Program-made: the position numbers and the translations under genes
Part shown: positions 24,612-37,582 of the stretch, piece by piece
Layout: each line of letters begins with the position of its first letter
Position numbering within the stretch: the first letter of the stretch is position 1
Source of the DNA: Lucifuga dentata
Taxonomy: Eukaryota > Chordata > Actinopteri > Ophidiiformes > Bythitidae
Direction: 5' to 3'
DNA: 64,000 nt
Assembly: GCA_014773175.1 (NCBI GenBank)
Contig: VXCM01001512.1
Location: 1-64,000, forward strand
Notes under the pieces: model-generated
Databases searched by the model: none
What the model was told of the DNA's origin: nothing
What the model saw: the letters and a program-made list of their open reading frames with translations, nothing else

Positions 24612-26166
24612 GTATTAACTTATCTGTCTCGATGTGTGCTTTCACGTAAAGTCATTGGATTTCATGAGACAAGGAATCACATTCTGACAAAGACATACCA
24701 AGGATAAATGGTCATATCCAACAAAAATAAATAAATAAAATAAAATAACAGAATAGTACGATTCACAGTGCATTTGTATTAATAAAAATAAGAATTATGC
24801 TGTATTCAAAAATGCATTTAGCACAATACCATTAACACTGCATTTAGAAGCACGGAAATATGCAAAGTGGTTTTGATAAATGCATTCCATTAACATAGAC
24901 AGTAAAACAAGGTAATATGTGGATGCTGGTTGGGCAGAAATACATTTGCTTCCTTCAAAGTGACTCACCCATGGGGCTGGAGCAAAATGACTGGGCCAAA
25001 TTGATCGTCGCTTGGAATTAACCCCACTTTGATTGGTGCTATTGTAATTGGAGGTCAGGCAGGTTACAGCAATACATGACACACAATTGATAATTAGGAG
25101 CCTTCCAATATGCAGAGTAAATTAATTCCTACGAATGAGTTTCAACAATGTGCAGGTTCATAGGTTGTTAATCATACTAGCTTCTTCCTGTGCGAGGAAA
25201 ACAGCTCACATACACCTTCCACGGATGATTAGTTATTAAAAATAATTATATGTATAGTAAATTCTGTTTTTTAATAGAACCAACATTGCTAACATTCTCT
25301 GTGTGATAAGGTAAAAGACTGGAATCTGAGTGGGTGACCATTTCCTGTTTTGCAGTTTATTTGTGTTTGCACCATGCACAAGCCATCTTTAGGTTTCTAT
25401 AAGAATTCCAAGCAGCATCCTGACCCTATACAATATTTACCTCTGGGAATTTCCTCCTTCGCCTTTCCACCAATCTTGAATTTGCTGTGAGGATTTAATG
25501 CCCCAATGATCTTTACCTCTGTGATTTCAACAAAGGGATAGCACTCTGGATTATACATATATTAGTAAATCTATGGTTTGCTGTATGCTGAAAAAAAATG
25601 CCCACTTCGCTTTGGCTGCTGCACAAAGCAACTGCACTGTTGCCTGTGTATTATCCTCCTACTCCTTTACACCCACACATACAGGAGCCTTTTGTTGAGT
25701 GCCTCATTTTTCCTTTGTTAGAATCCAGCTCTAAGGAAAGTTTAAGAATAAAATCAACAGCTTCAGAGAGAAGTGGCATCGCTCCATCTCTATTCTTATT
25801 TTTACTCGACAATGTCTTTACATGTGCTACATAATTGTACATTGAAGTTTTTGCAATATCCATATGCTGCGTTGAGCTGTTCTTCAACATTAACATGAAG
25901 ACTGAAATGACACACCGAGACATCAACTCATCAATCTCTTTCAGAAGACTTCTCTTCCATTCATAAATCAACATTTGTCCATCCTACCCAGTCAAACTTG
26001 CAACATTACATGATTTGCAGCATACAGTGGAGTTCGAGCAGTTTTGCATATTCATGAGAATTACACAAGCTAGTCCCTCTTACAGCTAAGCCTCAGTCTC
26101 ATGATGGTGCTCGAACCTATTCTGAGGACCCTGTCTGAAGTGGAGGCCATCTGAAGTGGTTTTGGC

Positions 26167-26204
26167 AGCTATTGCAGGAGCTACTGTAGGTAGCTATTGC
26201 AGGA
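26167..26204. repeat. Imperfect 25-bp tandem repeat
   Basis: AGCTATTGCAGGA occurs at 26,167-26,179 and again at 26,192-26,204, with a related ACTGTAGG word between them. Confidence 0.8.
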
Positions 26205-28646
26205 TACAGGCGGACCCATTGTTGCAGGCCTGGCCAGCAGATAATTACTTCTCTTGCTGTGGTTGTTTTTTCATGCATGTGGACATGATTTGTCCCTTTG
26301 CTCTGGGTCTCATTTCAGTAACCAAACATCACTCTTGGCTATGGAAAAAATGATAAATCATTAAAGTGATCTGAGGTGATTTGAGTTTAAGGAAGAGATA
26401 TTTCCTCCTTTCCTGCAGACATTTCTGTGTATGGCCTTGACACTGAAATAATGTTACGTGTTTAAGTTGCTGTACATCTGTGTGTGGTAAAAATGAGAGT
26501 CTATGCACTGTGGTTCACTCTATTTAATCTCAACTGTACATAATCTCTAAAAGCTCTTAATAATGCAGTGAATAAATACAGAGCTGCTTCAATTTCTGCT
26601 TTATTTTTTGCCCTTTTAGAGGTTTGCTTTCCTCTTCGGTTACATAGATATCAGAGATTATTTTCTTGCAATATATTGGATAGCACAGGATTGCCTGTGC
26701 TATGATAAATTATTAACATAGAAAAAAATATTGTGATAATACAGTATTGTGTATCACCATTTGATTTCCTGCCCTAATATATACTGTTCCTGCGTGTTGC
26801 AGCAACCACTGCAAGCTGGAACGAACATTTAAATGGCAACACATCCAATACCTTTGATAATGTAGAACTAAAGCACCATTAGGCTTAGCACTGGCCTTCC
26901 TTTAGAAAACATTGTTTGGATTATCAGGGTTTATAGAGCCTCTGTCTGCCCCTTTTTCCCTGGCATATGTTATCTGCAGTCGCAGCTGTATGGCACCAAG
27001 TACAGAATATTCCCCCATGTGCTGATCCAGTCGTGCTCTCCTTTATTTTCATCCCTCTCACTCTCCAAAGCCCACCTAACAGACCCAGCAGAGGGACTAA
27101 CCTGCTATGAACATGGCTGCTCCACAGCCTTGGCAAGAAACAAACACATTCATTCCTGGAAGAGTCCAGGCTGTGCTGATGTGCCATGTAATCTGCATGG
27201 ACTGGCTGATGGTTGCACTTAGTTCCACTCCTGTTTGCCAACACGAACAGCCCCGACTGGATCTGCTTTAGATTATGTGCCAGTGTTTCTGCCATCCTTT
27301 GAATGGCTGTGAGGCTGTTATGCCAAAATCACTGGTGCCGTTTTGAAATTTGCCAATTAGCTGTGCTATTGTTGAGACTGATGTCCACCGCTAGCGAATG
27401 ACCCTTTCCAATACATTTTACTGTCTTTTCAACAATAGCATGGATACAAGCTGAATTAGAGATGCAGGCAGATGGACAGACAGCAGTAAGGGCCTCATCA
27501 ATCAAAATCCCATAACAGGCTTGCACAAATATGATGTATCTTGTGCCATCTCAGAGATTATTCTGAATATTTTTGCATTTACGCACTCATGATTATGCCA
27601 TAATTGCCTGAATATGCAAAATTCCATTTATTTACTAATTGGTGAACACACTGCAGTTGGTTTCAAAACAATATCACTGATTAGTGAGGCTGTTATGGTT
27701 TTAGTTTCCTTAAGTCACAATCAGCATCAGTTCTGTGCTGAAAAAAATATAGTAATTGTGGATATGAACTTACTCAAGCCATAAAATATACCATTTCTAT
27801 TTGCTTTTATTTTACATATACTACTTTAAAATAGAGGACAACAGCAATTGTTCTAAGTATAGTGTCCCATTTCAGAAATTCCTTGTTAAAAATGAACTAT
27901 ACAGCAAAATGTTAGAACTTAAGCAAGATAAAAGAGATGCTATTCCTGTTTGATTTAGGAACTTTGTTTCCCAGAAATAAATGCACAAAGTAGACAAAAA
28001 AACTTACTACACACAGAACTAAAGGAACACAGGGGACCTAAGGCAAAGAGGAAGTCATTGTGTTTTTGTCTGATTAATCAAGCCTGCGTTCAGACACAGT
28101 AACTAAGAGGACATTGTTCCATTAACATTGTTTAAAAGGAAATAATGTACTGAGGTGGGGAAGAGGGGGCATAAGGGTCACCGGAGGGGAAAACAGAAAA
28201 GGATGAGAGACAGACAGTGAGTGAGGAAGAAGGATGCAGAGTTAAAGGGGGAAGGTCCAGGGTGACTGCAGAGAAGCCAGAGCCAATGGGGACCAGTGTG
28301 TACAAGGCAGCAATTATACTTGATGAAGTGCCTCCCTCTGCAGCCCCCTTCAACAGTCATTTCCTCCAGTGTGCACCACACCACAGCCACATACATCTTC
28401 CTGTTGCAAAAGATCTCATTAACGACCAGTAGATGGGATGTCACTTATCTTTATCAAACATATGCATAAGCATCCCTTTATGATTCTCTTCTCTTACTTC
28501 TCTCTCTCTCTCAGACTTAAGACACATCGTCTCAAAGGCAAATCAGTTTCATTTAGCAGCATAAAGGCAGATGGGAGACTGGTCCACTGAAATGGAACAA
28601 CTTTCTTCATTACTAAGCAAATGGCAGGATTTTCTATTTCTCTGGC

Positions 28647-28657
28647 GGGGGGGGGNG
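28647..28657. other. Poly-G run with single-base assembly gap
   Basis: Nine Gs, N at 28,656, then G. Confidence 0.9.
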
Positions 28658-29093
28658 TCTTATACTCTTTTAAAGTAAATGACACAGTAATGGGCATAAT
28701 TAGCACTATAAAGTCGAAGCAAGAGCCATGAGAATATGGAAATGAATTCTGATTTCAATGTCAGAAATGACTCATTAAATCATATTCCTATTATCCAACA
28801 AACCTGTCAAGTAAATCAAGTGTCCTTTATTTTGAAGATTGGATTTTCAGTAGGGGTGGATTGGTAATTTCCGATAGTGAAAGGACTGTCTGTAAGAGAA
28901 ATGAAAATGCCCTCTTGCACTACACAGCAGCATCAAGCTGTGAGGTCGAGTCTCTTTGCTGCTCACTCAGGCTCACACTCACACCAAAAAAAAGGTCACA
29001 AGAGGGAGTGGAAGATGGTTAAAGTGGATTTGATCCACAGCCAAGTCAAATGACTCATTTTCACTATGCATGCAGAGAGACTTTTAGAGTGGA

Positions 29094-29117
29094 AAACCTG
29101 CTTAAAAACCTGCTTAA
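29094..29117. repeat. 12-bp tandem duplication
   Basis: AAACCTGCTTAA occurs twice in direct succession. Confidence 0.85.
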
Positions 29118-29137
29118 ATTTCTGTTTCCATCCTCAG

Positions 29138-29170
29138 AAAGGATCTACATCCTCGTGAAAAGGTTATGCA
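29138..29170 (+). other. Candidate plus-strand 33-bp micro-exon or RT remnant
   Basis: A strong acceptor (TTTCTGTTTCCATCCTCAG) is followed by 33 bases and a strong donor, GCA/GTGAGTTTGG. Without splicing, the frame reads on through LCSEFGMVINVEK to a stop. This is loosely like the 'FG..INV.KTK' block of non-LTR reverse transcriptases, but only about 20 residues are visible. Either reading could be chance. Confidence 0.15.
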
Positions 29171-29645
29171 GTGAGTTTGGAATGGTAATTAATGTAGAGA
29201 AATAGCTAAAGTGGCTGTCTCAGATACCTGGTTTAAAGAAGCCTGATGAGAGAAGAGCTCATCTCAACCATCTTTGCGCTTTCTCAGACACATTGTGCAT
29301 TTTTGGTTGTTACAAAAAGCACATTTTACCTTATCTAGATGACAAAGCGTGGTCTGTCTCCTGCAGGTCATTTAAAGAGATTGCAGAATCAGTTGTTCTG
29401 GGTGATAAGAGCCTGAGAGCATGTATACCTACAGTCAAAGTAAACAAAGATGTCCGGTGCTCCAAAGTAATTACATTTTGTCACCTCTGGTCTCATCCAG
29501 GCATTGTAGATTTAATGTGTGTATGACATTGTCAGGTTTGACAGAATTGCTGAGAATTTAGGAAGGACAAAGTAGCTGCACTCTTGCAAAGGAGATGTAC
29601 AACGTCCAAGTCAGCATGATTATTATCTTCACATTTAATTGTCTT

Positions 29646-29725
29646 TTAAAGGGGATACATTGTGATTTTTGTTATTTTCTCTTATTTTTAGTGCAATATT
29701 GTAGGGGCTATGTGTTGAACAATGT
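29646..29725 (+). mobile_element. Family B element, 5' fragment
   Basis: TTAAAGGGGATACATTGTGA followed by TTTTTGTTATTTTCTCTTA matches the 5' end of the copy at 55.58 kb. Confidence 0.6.
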
Positions 29726-31080
29726 CAAAGCTGCAAACTTGGTTCATTTCTATCAAAATCTAGTAAGCCAAACTCAGCTTCTGCACTACCCTGAAAGCTT
29801 TTGCTAGCATTCTTAATTCATATTTATGTTCAAAAGTTTTGAAGCAGTAGAAAGTGGTATTCCTGAAATTGCAGTTTGTTTGTTTTTTCACCTACAACAC
29901 CAACCCTCCCATTCTCAGAGCAAACTAATCATACATCCTTCATCTCACCCTGTTACACGCTATTCAAACCTGCTTTCCATCTGCCCGTCTCTCCTTCCCT
30001 CCACTTTCCATTCCATCCACCTCCCCTTCTCAGTTGTCACTCACATGCTCCCACTACAAAGTTGCCCAGATGCCTCAAATCTCCAGCGCTGATCTCCTCC
30101 AGCAAAAGGGTGACCCATGTGGGATCCGCCTCACTAATCACTGCCTGAAACCATTCTGGGCTCACAGGCCGAGAGATAAAGACAGCCCTGAGCTTTACTC
30201 AGCTTTAGCAGGCCTCAGCGGCCATCTCTGTCGAGACTGACAAGCAAGACTGTTTCTGAGGTTGAAAAAAAAAAAAANGAAAAAAAAAAAAATAGCCAGC
30301 GGCCAGTCTACAGCAACTACCTTTCCATCTCGCCATCTGAAAGTTTCACCGCAATCTGCAGGACAAGCACAAAGGAATGTCACCTCTGTACTGGCATGAT
30401 GCTCACCGCACAGCAGGTTAACATGGCACAAGGTCTGCATGCATAATAATGGCTGTTTTATAGTTGTTTTTTTTTTTTTTTTNTTTTTTTTTTTTTTTTA
30501 ACATTTATTATCATTCTTTTTTCCCCACAAACTCCCAAGAGGGCTTTGTATGATAAACGATGAACACTAAGGCCTAGAGAGTGAGCTTCGCATGGTTGCA
30601 CCGAATCCACAATTAGCCATTTCATTAGCATCCATTAACATTTCATTTTATTGTGTATATGGGAACAACAGTAGAGAAGGTGAGGGCAGATGCTGCGTTT
30701 TCCCATTGACCCGTGAATACACATGAATGCACTCTAGCGGCACACTAATAGTAGCTCCTGTTTATGAATATAAGCGGATGGGGCTGTTAAGATTAGAACA
30801 GGTTACAGAAAGTGTCGGCAATGTTGGGATGTGTGAACCTCCAGTATATTTCAGCTCATTTTACATTTATCCGATGGTTCTTGTTACAAACTACTTTGCA
30901 GATTCTTATATTGCATGGCTCAGATCATAAAATATCAATAATATCATCTTCTTTATTAATCTCCTCATTTTCTGTCCTACTTTTCTTGCTGATTTCCCTG
31001 TTTTCTTTCTTCCTTTTGGTTTCCTTCTTTCCTTAAAATATCTAAAAACTAGAGCTATGGAAATTAAACTATGTTCTTCT
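29726..31080. other. Non-coding stretch with two poly-A/T joins
   Basis: Single-N joins at 30,278 (A run, 30,265-30,292) and 30,483 (T run, 30,467-30,499). The pyrimidine-rich part at 29,890-30,060 gives overlapping frames of 88 and 90 codons from composition. No gene recognised. Confidence 0.65.
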
Positions 31081-31084
31081 TCAC

Positions 31085-31165
31085 AATTAGTACTTTTACT
31101 GCTGCTACTTCAGCAGATTTTCCTGCTTTTACTTAAGTAAAGAATCTTCCCAGTCCAGGATCTAC
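31085..31165 (+). repeat. Possible family D repeat fragment
   Basis: TAGTACTTTTACTGCTGCTA and TTTTACTTAAGTAAAGAATC resemble the ACTTNAGTAAA words of family D. The match is short and diverged. Confidence 0.4.
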
Positions 31166-31169
31166 CAAA

Positions 31170-32575
31170 ATAATTTATATGAGTCTGCTAAATCAAAAGC
31201 ATAACTTTTTATTGTAGGTATAGTACGTGTCATTGACTTTCAATGCTTGGAAGTAGGATGCAGTGAGTATGCTTAAGACTGCATATCTGTAGGAATATGG
31301 AGATGTGTGTGCGTGTGGTTTCAGGTCTCTGCCTCTGACAGTATGAAGATACTCAGCCACAGAGACAAGCTTGAAGATCTATTAATTTCAGTGGAAGCTT
31401 GGTCATTATAAAGGTAAATGCTGACATTTGAGGCAGCATGTTATTTTGACTGACTGCCTATTAGAGGGTGTAATGCGGCGCGCAAATGTATACTTCAAGC
31501 CTCAGTGCTTCAACAATGGACAGGGAGAGCAGATGACTCAATCTGCTGGTCTTTATTTAGCAAGGTCGCTCAGGACATTAGTGGGTTTGGACACAGGCAA
31601 CACGGCCCCCCGCTCCCCTTTCACGCACACTATAGATGACACTGTCGTCAGCAGAAGTCTTTACCTCTGAAGAGCCTGGCACCATTGATAGCCTGTCTCC
31701 ATTTACAGTGCATTGCTCCTGTTTATAGAATATAGGAGGCATAAATCCTTTCTTATGGGTTTTTCCCAGCCTTTAACTTGTGGAAAAGCTCTCGTTACAA
31801 CTTCTGATTGGTTTCCCTCCTAACCCTCCGACAGCCTCTGCATTCAGCTTGTTTTGATATCTTAAAGCCACCAGTTCTTGAACACAGAGCTGGAAAATTT
31901 GAAATTGTCAGCTGTCATCTGAATAGACTCATCACATCAGACCAGCTCCACAAATTGAAAGTATCATGTTTAATACAGACAAATTTATTGGCTTCTGTCA
32001 CCCAAAAATAAAACCAATCAGTTCGCTCGAAATGTTACATTATCTGCAGTGAAGGATTACCTTCAAATAATTGGCCTGTCTTTTGGATTGTGCCAGCCCC
32101 TGTAATTTAGAAGAAAGGAGCTCGGTGTACTTCAGAACCCCTTGTTTTGATAAACCTGCCAGTTGAAACTGACTCTGTATATTTTCATGGCTTTGGTAGG
32201 TTTTGAGGTGAAACTTTGCCAGCCTGCCAAGCAGACAGAGATTTCGTTTCCCAATGGAAGGAGATGGTTTTTGTTTGTTCCTCACGTATTACCCCTCAGG
32301 TCTGCCATACAATTCTAGCCTGTATCCCTACACTGTCTTGCTTTTATAGCCCTGTTGTTATATCGGGTGGTCGGTGGGTCACAGAGGGCCGGGCCCACCC
32401 CTCATAAAGCTGCCTGTTTGGGATAAATGTTGGATTTTTTTATGGGTCTAATTGGAACTTGGCAGTGTGGCCGTGTGGGCTGCTGGTCGGGATTAGACCA
32501 GTGGCTCAGTTGGTTGACTCCTAGTGGAACACTGTGGACCCAACAGAGACGCTTCCCTTGTTACCCTGGAGGAGG
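31170..32575. other. Non-coding stretch with a modest CpG patch
   Basis: 31,470-31,650 contains several CpGs (GCGGCGCGC near 31,475 and CCCCCCGCTCCCC near 31,608) and an 80-codon plus-strand frame at 31,428-31,670 with no recognised domain. A conserved non-coding element is as likely as an exon. 32,360-32,400 is also GC-rich. Confidence 0.5.
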
Positions 32576-32582
32576 AAGGACA

Positions 32583-32607
32583 GTGTGTGTGTGTGTGTGT
32601 GTGTGTG
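32583..32607. repeat. (GT)n microsatellite
   Basis: Pure GT tract of 25 bases. Confidence 0.95.
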
Positions 32608-32934
32608 CAGGGCAGGGGGTGGGGAGGTGCTAGAAGGCTACATCCCTGCTCCAAAGCGATTTGTCTCAGCCAAAAGGTTCCCTTGTCCTTCACAGATGGC
32701 TGGGCATGCACCCCTATTAGTGGCAGAGAAAGAAGAGCAAAGAGGAGCACGGAGGCAGAAGAGACACCTGTGTGTCTGCACAACAAATAAAGTCTTACTG
32801 TGATCTATGTGTGCAGTGGATTTGTTTTATACTGGATGGAAATTACACTCCATCACAGACAAAAACACACTGCAAAATGTAGCCGATGCTGAATGTGTCG
32901 ACGGAAAGTTACTGAGGCTAGCAGAATCCGATGA

Positions 32935-33063
32935 CTCCTTTGAAAGAATTAGCATTTTCAGCCCATGGGGTAAAAAAAAAAAATGACAGCCACAGAGTNC
33001 TCCTTTGAAAGAATTAGCATTTTCAGCCCATGGGGTAAAAAAAAAAAATGACAGCCACAGAGT
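32935..33063. other. Exact 64-bp duplication around a single N (assembly join)
   Basis: 32,935-32,998 and 33,000-33,063 are identical, including the 12-base A run, separated by N at 32,999. Confidence 0.92.
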
Positions 33064-33069
33064 AAGAGA

Positions 33070-34175
33070 GACAGAAAAAGGAAGCTGGACAGACAAGAGG
33101 AGAAGGGAGGGAAACGGCAGAATTTCTGCAGAAGATCTTTGGTTTCCAAAGTCCTTTTCATAGTTCAGCATTATAGAAGGTTATAGATGCCACAAAATCC
33201 ATTTTGCTCAAACTAAAAGAAACCAGTCATCAAAGTGTTTTATTATTTGTTTCCTTGCACATGCTCCTTTCAGACACCTCAGGGTCAATACTGTAGCGCT
33301 AACCCATGTCAGTTTGGCAGTGTCAATGATGTGTTATTTATTGGGGGGAATAGTGGCTCATTAAGGAAAAAGTTGAGGTGTGGCTTTGAAAAATTTGACA
33401 TGTACCTCTCTCATACACACACACACCTGCATTTATTTTGGCCTCAGCTGTTGAAAGATCAATCTCTACAGCACACTTGATGTAAAAGAGGGAAGATGAA
33501 GTAGGCAAGTGATAGAGGAAGACTCTGGTTCACTCCATGTTAAAAAAACAAATAACTTGAAGGCTTCCGAGGATTTTTTTCATATAAAAATAAATCAAGG
33601 TATGCACACTAACTCTTTGAATAAGGGATTAACTTTCTAAACAAATTCACCAGATTTACAATTTACAGCATGTGCCTTGATAAAAAGTAATCACCAACTT
33701 TGCATTTATGCATTGATTCATCAAGGTTTGTATCCGTTTTCCATAATTTAACAGCATTTTACTTGTGATATTAGCATGTCAATAGCACTCCACACTCACA
33801 ATTGTGCACTTTGATGCAATGATAACCAGACATGCTGAGTAGAAATGTGCAATTTTGATGACAGAACATCTCTTTTCTAAAGAATTCATGATTTAACAGT
33901 TGGGAGTTCACAGTGTAGGGAAGAACGTTGATTGGTTGAAGAAGAAGTGTTGATAACTGATGAGGCACAAAGATAGCATCATCATCGTCATGGTGACCTG
34001 GGTAATTGAGCTGTCTCATGCTCTTAGAGACAATCTCTGACAGAACCTATCTTTTTGGCAGTCATATTTTTGTATGTCATATTTTTATATTTTTATAATT
34101 TCCTTAAAGCTAAAAATAAAGCTTGCATGTCGAGTACTAGATGATTATACCAGTGACAACAAGAAAGGTCATGTC
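33070..34175. other. Non-coding stretch, no gene recognised
   Basis: AT-rich, frames below 83 codons, no recognised repeat. Confidence 0.65.
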
Positions 34176-34179
34176 CGAT

Positions 34180-35210
34180 ATGAACTGGACCGCCATATTT
34201 TGCTCTGTCGTCTCACCTGCAAGCAGGACAATCAGTAGAAGCAAAAGTGTTATGAGACATTATGAAGCCACAAGCTAAGCCTTTAGCATTCTCAATAGGC
34301 ACCAGCTGCTTGCTAATTAGCCATGTAGGGACAAATCATTAACTCACTACAAATTTCAGCATTTTTCCTTCAACTTTGGCCATTTTCCTGAAACACAAGT
34401 AATGAACAGAACTCGTTGTGATCAACATGTGAATGTGTGTGATTTGCTGTGAGGCAGACTCACCACAGTAGCCACAGAATTGGGCTTGAGAAGGATAGAC
34501 TGTGCCACAAAACCAAGCTGGCGTAACATCAGCTTGTTTAGAAGATTTATAAACCAACAAGTTGTGATGTGCAAAGAAATGTGAGAGTCTGTAAAGAGGA
34601 GCACAGAGCTAAAGAGAGGCACGTCTCGCATGAAAATCGGAACTAAGTCAGATTCAGGGTAGATCAAGCAGATTGTTGTATGGTATCAGGGTTACAAGCT
34701 ACACAGGAAAAATTGCTGCTGATCCCATTTAAACCCAGAAACTACCCTTGGGCTGTTCTATCACACCAGTGCTGCCTGTTTTTGTCCAAAAGCAGTCAGT
34801 CCAACAAGCCAACATGGGCTCAAACAGTCTAAAAGTAGTGGCAGGTTCCTTTCACACATTTGGACATTTTGACTTTTGGGGGTCTGTGTTGCTCAATTTA
34901 TAATGTCCTGAAACTGACAATCCAACAGTCACGCTTGCTTTCCATAGCACTTTGTTGTGAAAATTGGAAGAACTCCAAGAACTCTGCAAATTCTTTTCTC
35001 CTGACTCCACACATTCAAACTTCTGCCACTGTCCATCTTCGCTGATGAACCCCACCGATCTCCTCTGTGTTGGCAGCAGTGGAGGTGGTACAATGTGTTA
35101 TCATTGAGGAGACAGCAGGCCGAATCTGGATCACGTTCTGAAAAATGGCTGAGGAACTGATATGTGCCGACAGACAGACTTACCCTACACCTCCACTCAT
35201 ATTTTTGACT
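34180..35210 (-). other. Minus-strand segment with a series of splice-like sites
   Basis: Read on the minus strand there is a donor GTGTAGG/GTAAGTCTG near 35,199 and a donor ACTGTG/GTGAGTCTG near 34,465. An acceptor CTTGTGTTTCAG lies near 34,396, a donor TTTGTA/GTGAGTTA near 34,346 and an acceptor TGTCCTGCTTGCAG near 34,212. Overlapping minus-strand frames of 94, 67, 81 and 73 codons span the segment. No domain is recognised, and the frames do not join into one obvious protein. It could be part of an unrecognised gene, a non-coding RNA, or an old transposon of about 1 kb. No terminal repeats were found. Confidence 0.25.
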
Positions 35211-35824
35211 CATAGAAGCAAGTTGCTATTCAAAACACACCAGACTACCTGCCATAAATGACGTTTGATTTCTCTCCCATTTATTAACACCACCCCCGCA
35301 CACGTGACAACCAGCTTCTCACCCTATCTACAAAGGTTACCTGCTCTAAAAAAAACTATTACACCTTGGCTCTTTTGTTTTGTTGTCTAAAAGAGTTCTG
35401 AAGAAGAAAGTTTGCAGCTTAATAGATGACCTCAGTATTTTTATATGCTCCAAAACTCGTTACTCAATCAAACAGCAAGCACAAAGTAACACTCGGAAAA
35501 CACTATTCATTCAGGAATAAAGCCCTAATGTCATGCTTGACCTTATATCCACAGAACTAATGTGAGGTGAATGACAGAGAGTCATGGGCAGTGATGGTCC
35601 TTAAATAGATGATAATCGAGAGCTCCCCAATGAGGCTTTTAAAGACCATCAGCACCGAACCATAGAGACCAAAGACATACAATAGAAAAACATGGTTGAC
35701 ACCTCTTAACTGCACAGGTCAGAGCAGCTAATGGCCTTCTCAGAGAGCACTGCCAGCACAACAAGCCATGCAGCTAAGTTCACATTCTATCTTTGGACCA
35801 CTTCAGTGTGTGAGCATGGGGTGG

Positions 35825-35861
35825 TTTTTTTTTTTTTTTTTTTNTTTTTTTTTTTTTTTTT
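35825..35861. other. Poly-T run with single-base assembly gap
   Basis: Nineteen Ts, N at 35,844, seventeen Ts. Confidence 0.95.
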
Positions 35862-37530
35862 GGGAGTGGCCCCTTCCACTATTTACCAGTCAAGTCAAAC
35901 TAATTTAATTGTGTTCTGGGAGGAAAGTGCTGTCACAGAAGAGTACAGCGAAATACAATGTTGTGGAAAGAAAAAGCACAGAAAGAGAGTATGGGGGTAA
36001 AGGGCAAAACATGGCAGCTTTTAAAAGGCAATTGCAAAGCCATTAAGCATTGACATGGGGAGAAAATGGGGGTCCAGTAAAAGGTGCATTGGGTAAGATG
36101 AAAGGTGTTGTGTGCTTTTTATCCACAATTACTGGGCTTATCATGAAAGAGGCACAGTTGCAGCTGCTAGTGGCAGTGATTCGGCTGTTTTCAGAAGTGA
36201 AGGAGTAAACAAGTGTGTCATTAGACACTTTGCAGCTGAAATTCCATTTCAGACTCAATTTTCTTGTAAAAAGAGCTTAATTTGCTTCATAACAAAGAGA
36301 GAGAATGGCAAAGTAATGGACTACGATTCCAGGCACATGAATGTTGAACTAGTGCACTGCCCACTTATCTGGTTGACGCTTGCAAGGACAAACTCACCAC
36401 TGACATAAACAACACGAGTTACAAAAACTTCATTAAAAGTGTGTTTGCAATTACAATGCCGATGTTGAAAGTCTGGTGATTTCCAAATATCTTGGCAGCG
36501 GAAGTTGGAAATATAGAGAAGCCGAGTGCATCCAAAACACAATATGAAGAAAATAACTTGGGATCCTAATTGGTTTAATAAATCAGAGCATGCCAAATTG
36601 TACACAAGAATCGTCAAACTCATATCCTTGGATTGAGTAACTATACAGAGACAAACATTTAAAAGATCATCAGTCAGGGCTCAATATGATGACAAGCCAA
36701 AAATATCATAGTTAGTGTACATTTATGGATAGTACATACTTATATTTGATCCTTCATTTGAAACACCATAAATCTAAGAAATAAATGAACAATACCTTAA
36801 GAGAATGAAGAGAAATTTGTCCTCCAAATTATTCAGAAGCCACAGCACAATGCCCAGCAACCAACTCCAGCTCTTAGATCAGAGCTTTGGCCAAGGGAAA
36901 TGGCAGGAACAATACCTAAAATAATGTCAGCAGAGTGGAAGGAAAAATAACCAACCAGAGAAACTCCAAAAACAAGGAAAAACACATAAACGCTAAGGCC
37001 CCTGGGTTAACTTCTATCAAAATTCCTCTGAATAATCACAAATTTATTTATCTATTGTTTGCATTTCAGTTATCTTGTCAGGGGTAAAATAAGAAGTTAA
37101 CACTGTACCTCAGTAGTAGATATTTTGGGTGTTTCCTGATTTTGGTCAGTCAGGGTGCCTAATGATGACATCATCAAAGCACCTGATTAAAGAGAATCAT
37201 GGGAAATGTAGGGAAATTCAATGTCCCATTCCTCAATAAAGAGCCTTAAACTGCTGTGTAAATGTGTCTAAATGCTTCAAGTCAAAGTTTGGACTTACCA
37301 TCAATAGACCTTTTTGGCATAATTAATCACTCATACAACGTCTGTTATTAACACATTACCATGACATAATAATTCTTATTATGCCAAAAATTACATCTTG
37401 TATTCACAATTATTATTACTTTTAATAAGGGAGGCAACATTTAATTAACTTTAGACCCACAGGCTCAACCCCCTGCAGTTTTTTTCATCAAGAGGTTATT
37501 AAAAGACATTTCCAAGTCCACTAACAAGTG

Positions 37531-37541
37531 CTCTCTCCCTT

Positions 37542-37573
<32 letters not shown>

Positions 37574-37582
37574 GGGGGGGGN
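37531..37582. repeat. Compound (CT)n-(GT)n-Gn tract with gap
   Basis: CT repeats run to 37,564, then GT, then G ending at N 37,582. Confidence 0.9.

Larger units (their letters stand above)
24612..29130. other. Non-coding stretch, no gene recognised
   Basis: The longest frame, 123 codons on the minus strand (26,924-27,295), has no domain or splice support. A 25-bp imperfect tandem unit lies at 26,167-26,204. A G-run with N lies at 28,647-28,657. Otherwise featureless to me. Confidence 0.6.

Noticed and set aside
26105..26125. tRNA B-box-like GGTTCGAGCACC on the minus strand
   Set aside because: No matching A-box upstream and no acceptor stem.
26924..27295. 123-codon minus-strand frame
   Set aside because: No domain and overlapping frames on the other strand; likely chance.
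32500..32525. tRNA A-box-like TGGCTCAGTTGG
   Set aside because: No B-box at the right distance and no cloverleaf can be drawn, so not called a tRNA or SINE.
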